Assembly (NCBI GenBank): GCA_964479275.1
Contig: CAYZLR010000072.1
Location: 1 to 16,712, forward strand
Length of the DNA stretch: 16,712 nucleotides
Origin: CALLPQ01 sp964479275
GTDB lineage: Bacteria > Pseudomonadota > Alphaproteobacteria > Caulobacterales > Parvularculaceae
Reading direction: 5' to 3'
The notes beneath the pieces were generated by a model. That model was not told the DNA's origin, did no database searches, and saw nothing but the letters and a program-made list of their open reading frames with translations. Positions within the stretch are counted from its first letter, which is position 1. Every line of letters begins with the position of its first letter. Below, one piece after another: positions 8,131-15,368 of the stretch. The position numbers and the translations under genes are program-made.

Positions 8131-8219
8131 AGACAACCAACGCTATTTTATCGCATAACAGGCGTTTTTCGGCTTTAATATCTATATTCAAGCATAACAG
8201 TTAATGGCGGGAGCAGGCA

Positions 8220-9173
8220 ATGTCTTCAAACTCAGACGGTAAAATTGATTTGGCTTTTACCCGGCAGGCTGGCCATGGGACAAAGACTGAGCCGACATAC
8301 TCTGGTGCGCTTAGTTTTGCTCGCCGGAGATATTCCAAAACAATCGAAAATGTAGATCTTGCGATTGTAGGCGTGCCGTTTGATCTGGCCACGACGTCAA
8401 GGCCGGGGGCGCGATTGGGGCCGCGAGCCGTACGTGAAGCCTCTGCAATGGTAGCTTGGGATCGCGTTCATGAATGGGAGTATGATCCATTTGAGAAACT
8501 GTCTGTTGTTGATTATGGGGATATATATTTTGACGCTGGCATACCGCAGCACATACCTGACCAGATCCACACTCAATTTTTAAATCTTCATAAAGCCGGT
8601 GTAAAAACCCTGATGCTGGGCGGGGATCATTTTTCTACTTATCCCGTGTTAAAATCAATTGCGGCTCAATATGATCAACCGCTCTCATTGATTCATTTTG
8701 ATGCGCATTCTGATACTTGGGCCGAGGATCAAAAAACCATTAATCATGGCACGATGTTTTATCATGCAGCTAGGGAGGAATTGATAAAACCAGACCAGTC
8801 GGCTCAAATTGGTATTAGAACATTTAACGATGATACTCATGGATTTAATATTATCAGTGCGGAAATGGTTCGCCAAAAAGGGGTAGATGAAATTGTTGAA
8901 AACGTAAAAAAAATTATAGGAAACAATCCTGTTTATATTACGTTTGATATTGATTGTCTTGATCCTTCCATGGCACCAGGCACGGGGACGCCTGTAGTTG
9001 GCGGCTTGTCCAGTATGGAAGGGCAACAAATATTGCGGGGGCTGAGAGGGATTAATCTTGTTAGCGCAGATGTTGTTGAAGTGGCCCCTCAGTATGATGT
9101 CAGTCAAATTACAGCGTTGGCTGGGGCAACCATGGCGATGAACTTAATTGGCTTATTTGCAGATAAGCGCTGA
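8220..9173 (+). CDS. speB: agmatinase
   Basis: A 317-aa ureohydrolase that should convert agmatine to putrescine and urea with two Mn ions. All metal-binding signatures are intact: His137 in GGDHFS, Asp161, His163 and Asp165 in HFDAHSDTW, and Asp243 and Asp245 in FDIDCLDPSMAPGTGTP. The N-terminus GVPFDLATTSRPGARLGP (51-68) is characteristic of agmatinases rather than arginases. Specificity within the ureohydrolase family (agmatine, guanidinobutyrate and others) cannot be settled by motif alone. A GGGAG precedes the ATG with good spacing. The gene stands alone, with no other polyamine gene in the window. The 203 bp after it hold no gene or clear terminator. Confidence 0.93.
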   Translation: MSSNSDGKIDLAFTRQAGHGTKTEPTYSGALSFARRRYSKTIENVDLAIVGVPFDLATTSRPGARLGPRAVREASAMVAWDRVHEWEYDPFEKLSVVDYGDIYFDAGIPQHIPDQIHTQFLNLHKAGVKTLMLGGDHFSTYPVLKSIAAQYDQPLSLIHFDAHSDTWAEDQKTINHGTMFYHAAREELIKPDQSAQIGIRTFNDDTHGFNIISAEMVRQKGVDEIVENVKKIIGNNPVYITFDIDCLDPSMAPGTGTPVVGGLSSMEGQQILRGLRGINLVSADVVEVAPQYDVSQITALAGATMAMNLIGLFADKR

Positions 9174-9376
9174 AAAAACATACCCAGCCTAGAAAATAGT
9201 TGCGAATATAGTTGAGGGTAGAATTTCTGTTTCATTATTTTTAGTTTCACGAATGATTGGTGCTTGTGTGGCTCATGCTTGTCATCGCCTTGTATCCTCT
9301 CTAGGCTGCCAATTTTGGACCATACTCCAGCTATTTCAAGCACGAAATCAAGGGTGCAAAATCAAAGGCAGTGGAT

Positions 9377-10360
9377 ATGACGAAATCTATACATGCGGCG
9401 CAACTCAATATGGAAATTTTTCAAAGAGCAGATTTTGCCGGGCAGAGTGTTCTCGCGCCAAGTGGTGCAACTTTAAATCTGCGCGGGATGTTATCTAAAA
9501 CTTCCCCTAAGGGGATCATCTTGTTTCACCATGGTGCGGCAGAACATAGTGCGCGTTATGCAAAGTTTGCACGTATGCTGAGTGATGCAGGGTTTCATTT
9601 TTTTATCTATGATCAACGAGGTCATGGACACACTACAATTCCCTCGACCCCCTCACACATGTTTGGCCGCGATGGTTGGAGTAAGATCATAGATGATAGT
9701 CTTTTTCTTCAAGGGGTTTTGAAGGCTGAGTTTTCTGATTTGCCATTAATTTTAGCCGGCCATTCTATGGGGTCCATTATCACTTTTGATGTTGTGTTAC
9801 AAAATCCAGACTGTGCGAATGCAGTTATGTTACTGGGGCCTGTCTTACAAAAAAATCCGGCGATGCCGGTCTTAAAGTTACTGTTAGGCGTTGAAGCCTT
9901 GATGAAAAAACCAGAAAGTACGAGCTATCTGTTTCAAAAATTGGCTTGGGATCCACTCAACAAACCCTTTGAACCAGCCCGCACACCTTATGACTGGTTA
10001 TCGCGTGATCAGGAAGAAGTTGATGCTTACATTGCCGACGATGAATGCGGATGGCCGCCAACGATCAATTTTGCGCAGGAGATGACGAAGGGGCTGGCGG
10101 CGACTTTTCACGACTCTCGCTTGAAGGCGTTGCGCGCTGAGGTGCCAATATTGCTCATGTCAGGGGCTCAAGACAGTTCAACTGATTTTGCTAAATCTGT
10201 TCCACAATTAGAGGCGCGCCTTAAAGCAGCAGGCGTCGATCGGGTGACGTCAGTCGTTTTTGATGAAATGCGGCACGAGCTTCATAATGAGCTGGGGCGT
10301 GAGGCTGTTTTTGAACGATTAATTTCCTGGTGCAATGACAGCATTCCTGGATTGGCATAA
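9377..10360 (+). CDS. alpha/beta hydrolase, monoacylglycerol-lipase-like
   Basis: A 327-aa serine hydrolase. The oxyanion region HHGAAEHSARYAKFA (51-65) and YDQRGHGHT (78-86) match the lysophospholipase/monoacylglycerol lipase type. The nucleophile is Ser130 in AGHSMGS, with Asp266 in SGAQDSS and His300 in EMRHELHNE completing the triad. No signal peptide or transmembrane helix is visible, so it is presumably cytoplasmic. Likely substrates are carboxylic esters such as monoacylglycerols; this is inferred from family. I chose ATG 9377 because AAAGG lies 8 nt before it; an in-frame GTG at 9371 is possible. It is followed after 65 bp by the UPF0262 gene on the same strand. Confidence 0.92.
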   Translation: MTKSIHAAQLNMEIFQRADFAGQSVLAPSGATLNLRGMLSKTSPKGIILFHHGAAEHSARYAKFARMLSDAGFHFFIYDQRGHGHTTIPSTPSHMFGRDGWSKIIDDSLFLQGVLKAEFSDLPLILAGHSMGSIITFDVVLQNPDCANAVMLLGPVLQKNPAMPVLKLLLGVEALMKKPESTSYLFQKLAWDPLNKPFEPARTPYDWLSRDQEEVDAYIADDECGWPPTINFAQEMTKGLAATFHDSRLKALRAEVPILLMSGAQDSSTDFAKSVPQLEARLKAAGVDRVTSVVFDEMRHELHNELGREAVFERLISWCNDSIPGLA

Positions 10361-10425
10361 AGTTTCAAAAAAACTAACTGAGATCAGCTTTACGCTTAGT
10401 GAGCCAACAGGCTAGAAGGGTCTTT

Positions 10426-10920
10426 ATGAGTGATGAAGACCAGAGCGAAGAGAAATCCACCGCGCGGCTTATCAAGATTGATCTTGATGAGAGGTCTCTT
10501 GCTCGGGCTAATGCTGATATTGAATATGAGCGCAAGATTGCCATTTATGATATGCTGGAGGAGAACAGCTTTGATCCGGTCGGTGATCTGGATGGCCCTT
10601 ACGAACTGGCGCTTTCAATCATAGAGCGTCGTTTGGTTTTTGAAGTGGCGCGAGAAGGCGGTGAAAAGATTGGCTCTGTGCATCTTTCATTAATGCCGCT
10701 TCGCAAGGCCATTAAAGACTATTTTCTGCTTTGTGAAAGTTATCATGATGCGATCCGTAATGCCACACCGGCACAAATAGAAACCGTCGACATGGCACGG
10801 CGGGCCATGCATAATGAGGGATCAGATATTCTGCGTGAACGCTTGAAAGATAAAATTGTTATTGATCATAATACTGCCCGCCGCCTTTTTACGCTGATTT
10901 GCAGCTTTCATATGCGATAG
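10426..10920 (+). CDS. UPF0262 family protein
   Basis: A 164-aa protein whose sequence, from LIKIDLDERSLARANADIEY through FDPVGDLDGPYELALSI and SLMPLRKAIKDYF to IDHNTARRLFTL, is that of the UPF0262 family of Alphaproteobacteria. Its molecular function is not established. It is soluble, charged and mostly helical by eye. The start was placed at ATG 10426 because AGAAGGG lies 5 nt upstream; an in-frame GTG at 10399 would add nine residues. It directly precedes the phosphatase-like gene, with the stop 8 nt before the next start, so the two are probably cotranscribed and translationally linked. Confidence 0.92.
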   Translation: MSDEDQSEEKSTARLIKIDLDERSLARANADIEYERKIAIYDMLEENSFDPVGDLDGPYELALSIIERRLVFEVAREGGEKIGSVHLSLMPLRKAIKDYFLLCESYHDAIRNATPAQIETVDMARRAMHNEGSDILRERLKDKIVIDHNTARRLFTLICSFHMR

Positions 10921-10928
10921 GGATGAAC

Positions 10929-11363
10929 ATGACAAAACCTGCAAAATCAGTGCTCTTTACTTGTAACATGAATTCCGTTCGCTCTCCTATCGCTGCGGCG
11001 ATGTTTGCGGCCTATTGCAAAAATGTTGAGCGAGTTGATTCCGCTGGCGTCTACTCAGGTTGGTTAGATCCTATGACAAGCCGGGTTTTGGCGGAAGTTG
11101 ATATTGTTCTTGATAATTATAAAGCGAAAAAAATATCTGATGTGAATCCAGATGATTTTGACCTGATTATTGCAATGACCCCGGAAGCGGCTGGCGAAAT
11201 CAGACGAATCGTTCCGGCGGAAAAGTTGGAATATTGGGATATTGATAATCCGACAAGCTATTCCAGTGAAGATAATGCCGTATTGCAAGGATATCGCGAG
11301 GTTCGCGATGATATTGAGGTGAGAATCAAGGCTCGTTTTCATAAGATGTGCCAAAAAGCTTGA
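10929..11363 (+). CDS. low-molecular-weight protein tyrosine phosphatase-like protein
   Basis: A 144-aa protein of the LMW phosphatase / arsenate-reductase-like fold. The P-loop CNMNSVRS (Cys12, Arg18, Ser19) satisfies CX5RS. The expected general-acid DP loop reads WDIDNPTS (103-110): where relatives carry Asp before Pro, this protein has Asn107, with Asp106 one residue earlier. The second P-loop Cys of eukaryotic LMW-PTPs is absent. Catalysis may be altered or the acid shifted. ATG 10929 was chosen because AGGGA lies 5 nt upstream; ATG 10923 has no room for an SD. It lies in the UPF0262-infA-maf block, not in an arsenic operon, so arsenate reduction is unlikely. Its physiological substrate is unknown. 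Confidence 0.87.
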   Translation: MTKPAKSVLFTCNMNSVRSPIAAAMFAAYCKNVERVDSAGVYSGWLDPMTSRVLAEVDIVLDNYKAKKISDVNPDDFDLIIAMTPEAAGEIRRIVPAEKLEYWDIDNPTSYSSEDNAVLQGYREVRDDIEVRIKARFHKMCQKA

Positions 11364-11374
11364 TTTTATTTCCA

Positions 11375-11388
11375 TAAATGATCATTTA
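11375..11388. promoter_or_regulatory. 14-bp perfect palindrome upstream of infA
   Basis: TAAATGATCATTTA is its own reverse complement. It lies in the 107-bp gap between the phosphatase-like gene and infA, about 80 bp before the infA start. A palindrome at this position could be an operator near an infA promoter; TTTACA at 11385-11390 overlaps it but has no good -10 partner. Chance occurrence in AT-rich DNA is possible. Confidence 0.3.
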
Positions 11389-11432
11389 CACAGTGCTAAA
11401 TACACAAAATAGGCTTACGGGTTTATTCACAA

Positions 11433-11471
11433 AAGGATTGAAATATGATGTTGATAGGAGCTAGCCAGTAA
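11433..11471 (+). promoter_or_regulatory. 8-codon leader ORF overlapping the infA start
   Basis: AAGGA (11433-11437) lies 7 nt before ATG 11445, which opens a short frame coding MMLIGASQ and ending at TAA 11469-11471. The last A of that stop is the first base of the infA ATG (TAATG). The better-spaced SD in this leader belongs to the short frame, while the AGGAG nearest infA (11456-11460) is 10 nt from its ATG and inside the short frame. This layout suits translational coupling of infA to the leader. No peptide function is implied. Confidence 0.45.
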
Positions 11472-11689
11472 TGGCAAAAGAAGAACTTCTTGAGTTTGAA
11501 GGCACTGTGGAGGAATTACTCCCCAATGCGACGTTTCGAGTTAAGCTCGAGAATGAACATGAAATTATCGCCCATACGGCTGGGAAAATGCGCAAAAACC
11601 GTATCCGCGTATTGGCTGGTGATAAAGTTTTGGTTGAGATGACCCCTTATGACCTTACCAAAGGGCGCATCACCTATCGCTTCAAATAA
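11471..11689 (+). CDS. infA: translation initiation factor IF-1
   Basis: A 72-aa protein that matches IF-1 over its full length: MAKEELLEFEGTVEELLPNA, FRVKLENEHEIIAHTAGKMR, and the C-terminal TPYDLTKGRITYRF, forming the S1-like OB fold. IF-1 binds the 30S A site during initiation. Its start overlaps the stop of an 8-codon leader ORF, and a 107-bp gap upstream suggests a promoter of its own. maf follows after 16 bp. Confidence 0.98.
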   Translation: MAKEELLEFEGTVEELLPNATFRVKLENEHEIIAHTAGKMRKNRIRVLAGDKVLVEMTPYDLTKGRITYRFK

Positions 11690-11705
11690 CTGCGAGAGCC
11701 GCATT

Positions 11706-12314
11706 GTGAACGCGCGATCGGCACCTCTCATTCTGGCGAGTGCCAGTCCACGTCGGCGCGAGCTGTTAGCGCAAATCCATATCGTACCAGATGAAATTAT
11801 TCCGGCTGATATTGATGAAACACCGCTCTCTCTCCCAAAAGGAAACACCGAAGGGGTGAGAGAGTACGCACGACGTATCGCCTGTGAAAAAGCTAGAGTT
11901 ATCGCACAGCAATACCCCAATGCATTTGTGTTGGGGGCTGATACCGTCGTGGGGGTTGGTACCCGCATTTTACCAAAAGCAGAAGATGTAGAGACGGCCA
12001 GCGCGTGTTTGGCTCTCCTGAGTGGTCGTTCACATCGTGTTTTTACGGGGGTTTGCGTGTTTGCGCCGCGGGAAAATTCGCATGTTCCCCATGCTTGGCG
12101 CGTTGTTGAGACACGCGTTAAAGTACGCCGGCTCAGTCAAGAGGATCAGCGTGAATATATATCAAGCGGTGAATGGGATGGCAAAGCTGGAGGGTATGGT
12201 ATTCAGGGTTTGTTTGAGCGCCACATCATTTCCTTAATTGGTTCATACTCCAATGTTGTTGGTTTGCCCTTATATGAAACGTCCAACCTCTTAAAAGGTG
12301 CAGGATGGCGATAA
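11706..12314 (+). CDS. maf: Maf family nucleotide pyrophosphatase
   Basis: A 202-aa Maf/HAM1-like house-cleaning enzyme that hydrolyses nucleoside triphosphates to monophosphates. Visible motifs are LILASASPRRRELL (8-21), the catalytic Asp79 in GADTVV, LSGRSHRVFTGV, and GEWDGKAGGYGIQG. The last motif is the form seen in YhdE-type members, which prefer dTTP and UTP. I chose GTG 11706 because it places LILASASPRR near the N-terminus as in relatives and a GAGAG lies 7 nt before it. An in-frame ATG at 11649 would lie inside infA and add 19 unlikely residues. The stop overlaps the start of the RNase E/G-like gene by 10 bp, indicating coupling. Confidence 0.94.
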   Translation: MNARSAPLILASASPRRRELLAQIHIVPDEIIPADIDETPLSLPKGNTEGVREYARRIACEKARVIAQQYPNAFVLGADTVVGVGTRILPKAEDVETASACLALLSGRSHRVFTGVCVFAPRENSHVPHAWRVVETRVKVRRLSQEDQREYISSGEWDGKAGGYGIQGLFERHIISLIGSYSNVVGLPLYETSNLLKGAGWR

Positions 12315-13528
12315 CGCGCACTGTGATGGTCATTGATGCCGGGACCGCAATGACGCGCGGGGTTTTAATTCGCGGCGAAAAACCGGTCCGGTTTCATTTC
12401 TCGCCAGCGTTGGGCGATGAGGAAATTATGAAAATTCCTTATCGTGATGATGTTTATGTCGGGCGAGTGATGCATATTGATCGAAATTTAGGGATGGGGT
12501 TTGTCGATCTTGGGTTATCCGAGGGCGGAGTTGTTGGATTAGGCCGGGAAGCTATGGTGCGCCTTAACGGGGCCGCTGAGAATTTGATTGAAGGGGCTTT
12601 GTACCGTTTTCAAATACGCCAACTCGCACGCGGATCAAAGCGGATTGTCGTTGCTTTAGCAGCTGGAAAAACGCGCCCAAGATTAGATGAAAAACCAGGG
12701 CCACTCGTAGCGCCGAAAAATGCTGTGTTCGAAACGTTTGCGCATCTTAAAAACTATCTTGGCAAAGCTAAGCTTGATGAGATCATTGTATCGAGTGGAT
12801 CAATGCGGGCTTTGGTTACCCGGATTACCGAAAAAACACCGATTAAGGTTGATGCACAGGCTTTTGGCTACAAAGGCGCTGATGTTTTTTTTTCATCCCT
12901 TTGTAAACCAGGGGTTTTACTACCATCAGGGGGGGCGCTGACAATTGAAGAGGGTGAAGCGTTAACTGCTATTGACATCGATAGTGCCGCTATGGGCGCA
13001 CCGTCGAGAGCGAAACTCAATGAAAAATTAAACCGTGAGGCAGCGAGCGTGATTATGCAGCAGATTGCAGCACGGCGAATTGGCGGACAAATTGTTATAG
13101 ATTTTTTACCCTTGCAAAAAACAGTTTTTAAAAAATTTGATCAATATTTACGCGAGCGCTATAAAGCTTTGCCAGGCTTTGGCCGTGCAGGGTGGACACC
13201 ATCGGGGTTGTTCAGTTTTGTCTTACCGCGAGCTTTACCTTCTTTATCTGAAGAAATCGGTGAGGACGCAATCGGCGATATGGCTCACGGTACGAATATG
13301 AAGGCTGATTTTAAAATACGTTTTCATCTTTGTGAATTAGAAGAGCGCCTACGGAAAAGTCCGGCAATACAATTTAATGTTGAACTCTCAGATCGTTTTT
13401 GGGGGCTTATAAGCCAAAATCCTCGCTGGAAAGATCGATTAGATCGTTTATACGGGGCTCGCGTTAGCTTTTGTAACAAACGGGAAAATGCCTCGGAGGA
13501 ATTTCAAATTTATGAAAATTGCGAATGA
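12305..13528 (+). CDS. rng: RNase E/G family ribonuclease, short form
   Basis: A 407-aa RNase E/G homologue, shorter than E. coli RNase G (about 490 aa). An S1-like segment runs from about 47 to 115 (DDVYVGRVMHIDRNLGMGFV). The catalytic core has EALTAIDIDSA with Asp224 and GGQIVIDF with Asp266, matching E. coli RNase E Asp303 and Asp346 with 42 residues between them. The position equivalent to the conserved Asn of IDIN is Asp226 here. No CPxCxG zinc-link is present after the core, so tetramerisation like RNase E is doubtful. It probably trims or decays RNA in the cytoplasm. It overlaps maf by 10 bp and yacG by 17 bp, so all three are likely one operon. AAGG lies 6 nt before the ATG. Confidence 0.9.
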   Translation: MAITRTVMVIDAGTAMTRGVLIRGEKPVRFHFSPALGDEEIMKIPYRDDVYVGRVMHIDRNLGMGFVDLGLSEGGVVGLGREAMVRLNGAAENLIEGALYRFQIRQLARGSKRIVVALAAGKTRPRLDEKPGPLVAPKNAVFETFAHLKNYLGKAKLDEIIVSSGSMRALVTRITEKTPIKVDAQAFGYKGADVFFSSLCKPGVLLPSGGALTIEEGEALTAIDIDSAAMGAPSRAKLNEKLNREAASVIMQQIAARRIGGQIVIDFLPLQKTVFKKFDQYLRERYKALPGFGRAGWTPSGLFSFVLPRALPSLSEEIGEDAIGDMAHGTNMKADFKIRFHLCELEERLRKSPAIQFNVELSDRFWGLISQNPRWKDRLDRLYGARVSFCNKRENASEEFQIYENCE

Positions 13529-13697
13529 GAAAAATCTTGTGAAAAACAATGTACCGTGCCCGATTTGCCAAAAACCCAATTTAGATCAATACCATCCCTT
13601 TTGCTCCAAGCGGTGTGCAGATGTTGATTTGCATCGTTGGCTAAATGGCTCTTATGCTATACCTGCCGTTGACGATGATGGGTATGAGGAGGAATAA
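13512..13697 (+). CDS. yacG: DNA gyrase inhibitor YacG
   Basis: A 61-aa zinc protein. CPICQK (Cys16 and Cys19) and PFCSKRCADVDLHRWL supply the four Cys ligands and the hallmark sequence of YacG, which binds GyrB and inhibits gyrase. ATG 13512 is chosen over an in-frame ATG at 13488 because GGAGGA (13495-13500) lies 11 nt before it and inside the longer version. It overlaps the end of the rng-like gene by 17 bp, and its acidic tail DDDGYEEE is typical. It converges on trmFO with 28 bp between the stops and no obvious terminator. Confidence 0.94.
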   Translation: MKIANEKNLVKNNVPCPICQKPNLDQYHPFCSKRCADVDLHRWLNGSYAIPAVDDDGYEEE

Positions 13698-13725
13698 TCG
13701 ATTAGGCATTTATGAGCAAACCGCA

Positions 13726-15156
13726 TTATTGTGAAGGCATATTTTCCTGTTGCTTGTCATATGTGTTTTCAGTCCATAAGTCTAAGGCTTCAAGAGCACG
13801 CAAACATTGGGTTTGCTTTTTAGCCCGGCCTTTTTCTCTTCCTCTCAGTCTCTTGCCATTTCCATCAATTTTGGGAATCTCAATTTCGGGGAATAAACCG
13901 AAATTGACATTCATAGGCTGAAAAGATTTTGGTTTGTGGGTGCCGATGTCTTTTTGCGCGAGATGCCCACTGGTTATATGTCCAAGTAAAGCCCCGAGCG
14001 CTGTTTGAAGCGGTGGAGGGGTGAAGCGCTGGCCTCTCGTTTCGCTCGCAGCCATGCGACCAGCAAGCAAGCCGATCGCAGCACTTTCTACATAGCCCTC
14101 AACGCCGGTGATTTGTCCTGCAAAGCGTAAACGTGGTTGTGCTTTCAGGCGGAGTTGGTCATCAAGTAAGATCGGACTATTCAAAAATGTATTCCGATGG
14201 ATCCCCCCCAACCTTGCAAATTCGGCCCTCTCCAGACCAGGTATCATACGGATAATATCTGCCTGCGCGCCATATTTTAACTTGGTTTGAAAACCGACCA
14301 TGTTGTAAATCGTACCAAGCTTATTGTCTTGGCGTAGTTGTACAATGGCGTATGGTTTCTTGTCCGGAGCATGGGGATTTGTCAGTCCAACGGGTTTCAT
14401 CGGACCAAATCGCAACGTCTCGGGGCCGCGCTCTGCCATTACCTCAATGGGCAGGCAAGCCTCAAAATAAGGTGTATCTTTTTCCCAGTCTTTAAATTCA
14501 GTTTTTTCACCTTCAAGGAGTGCAGTAATAAAAGCCTTATACTGATCTTCATCCATAGGGCAATTGATATAATCCGCACCATCGCCGCCAGGCCCAACTT
14601 TATCGTAGCGCGATTGAAACCAGGCCACATCAAAATCAATACTTTCCTTATATACAATCGGAGCAATCGCATCGAAAAAAGCAAGGGCGGTTTCACCGGT
14701 TAAGGCGTGGATCTCTTCGGCCAGTGCTGCCGAGGTTAATGGGCCTGTTGCGATAATAACATTCTCCCAATCGGCAGGGGGCAATGCAGTAATTTCTTCG
14801 CGCTCAATCGTAATATTGGGGTGATTGGCTAATGCATTTGTGACAGCATCAGAAAAAGCGACCCGGTCGACGGCCAATGCACCGCCAGCGGGAACCTGAT
14901 TAGCATCAGCACATTTCATAATCAGAGAATTACATCGACGCATTTCTTCGTGGATGAGGCCAACAGCATTATTTTGCGCATCATCAGACCTAAAAGAATT
15001 AGAGCAAACCAGTTCAGCAAGGCCATCAGTTTGATGGGCGTCAGTTTTGCGGATAGGGCGCATTTCATGGAGGATGATTTTGGCCCCCTTATTCGCAGCC
15101 TGCCATGCGGCTTCGGACCCAGCCAGACCTGCTCCAATGATATGTATGACGTTCAA
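13726..15156 (-). CDS. trmFO: FADH2-oxidising folate-dependent tRNA (uracil-54-C5)-methyltransferase TrmFO
   Basis: A 476-aa flavoprotein that methylates U54 in tRNA using methylenetetrahydrofolate. The FAD-binding motif IGAGLAGSEAA lies at about 7-17. The two functional Cys are Cys51 in LVCSNSFRSDD and Cys234 in EACLPIEVMAERG, equivalent to B. subtilis Cys53 and Cys226. Other family motifs are ETLRFGPMKPVGL, YNMVGFQT, PGLERAEFARLGGIHRN and QITGVEGYVESAA. I place the start at TTG 15156 because AGGAG sits 6 nt upstream and the protein then opens at NVIHIIGAGL as in relatives; upstream in-frame ATGs at 15180 and 15228 lack an SD. It is divergent from purA. The C-terminal 30 residues are basic then polar, and poorly conserved by eye. 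Confidence 0.95.
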   Translation of the reverse strand: MNVIHIIGAGLAGSEAAWQAANKGAKIILHEMRPIRKTDAHQTDGLAELVCSNSFRSDDAQNNAVGLIHEEMRRCNSLIMKCADANQVPAGGALAVDRVAFSDAVTNALANHPNITIEREEITALPPADWENVIIATGPLTSAALAEEIHALTGETALAFFDAIAPIVYKESIDFDVAWFQSRYDKVGPGGDGADYINCPMDEDQYKAFITALLEGEKTEFKDWEKDTPYFEACLPIEVMAERGPETLRFGPMKPVGLTNPHAPDKKPYAIVQLRQDNKLGTIYNMVGFQTKLKYGAQADIIRMIPGLERAEFARLGGIHRNTFLNSPILLDDQLRLKAQPRLRFAGQITGVEGYVESAAIGLLAGRMAASETRGQRFTPPPLQTALGALLGHITSGHLAQKDIGTHKPKSFQPMNVNFGLFPEIEIPKIDGNGKRLRGREKGRAKKQTQCLRALEALDLWTENTYDKQQENMPSQ

Positions 15157-15306
15157 AGTCTGCTCCTGTAAGATGCGCATGAATTGTTTGTTCTGGCTGT
15201 TATTACGCTGAGCGGGGCTTCTTAACAATTGCGCAGATTCGATTTTCCTGATTTTTCAAGAATTATTGCTGTGGAAAACCGAAGGCGTGCGGGGCTTGAT
15301 CCCTGT

Positions 15307-15334
15307 TTGACCTGACGTTGAAACTGCCTATGGT
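15307..15334 (+). promoter_or_regulatory. purA: candidate purA promoter
   Basis: TTGACC (15307-15312) and TATGGT (15329-15334) are 16 nt apart, a good -35 and a fair -10. The leader would be about 28 nt, ending in GGAG (15358-15361) 7 nt before the purA ATG. No purine-operator-like palindrome is obvious here. Confidence 0.45.
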
Positions 15335-15368
15335 GCGCCTTGAAATTTTCCCAATATGGAGTTGAAGC

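Noticed and set aside
9279..9307. Possible promoter TTGTCA / TAGGCT upstream of the hydrolase
   Set aside because: The -10 matches only three of six bases, not enough to list as a feature.
9253..9498. An 81-codon frame on the plus strand before the hydrolase
   Set aside because: It runs out of frame into the well-supported hydrolase, has no SD, and shows no domain pattern.
10929..11363. Arsenate reductase (arsC) assignment
   Set aside because: The fold fits, but there are no ars neighbours and the context is the UPF0262-infA block; a general LMW phosphatase-like label is safer.
11516..11968. A 150-codon minus-strand frame opposite infA and maf
   Set aside because: It lies antisense to two certain genes and has no recognisable features.
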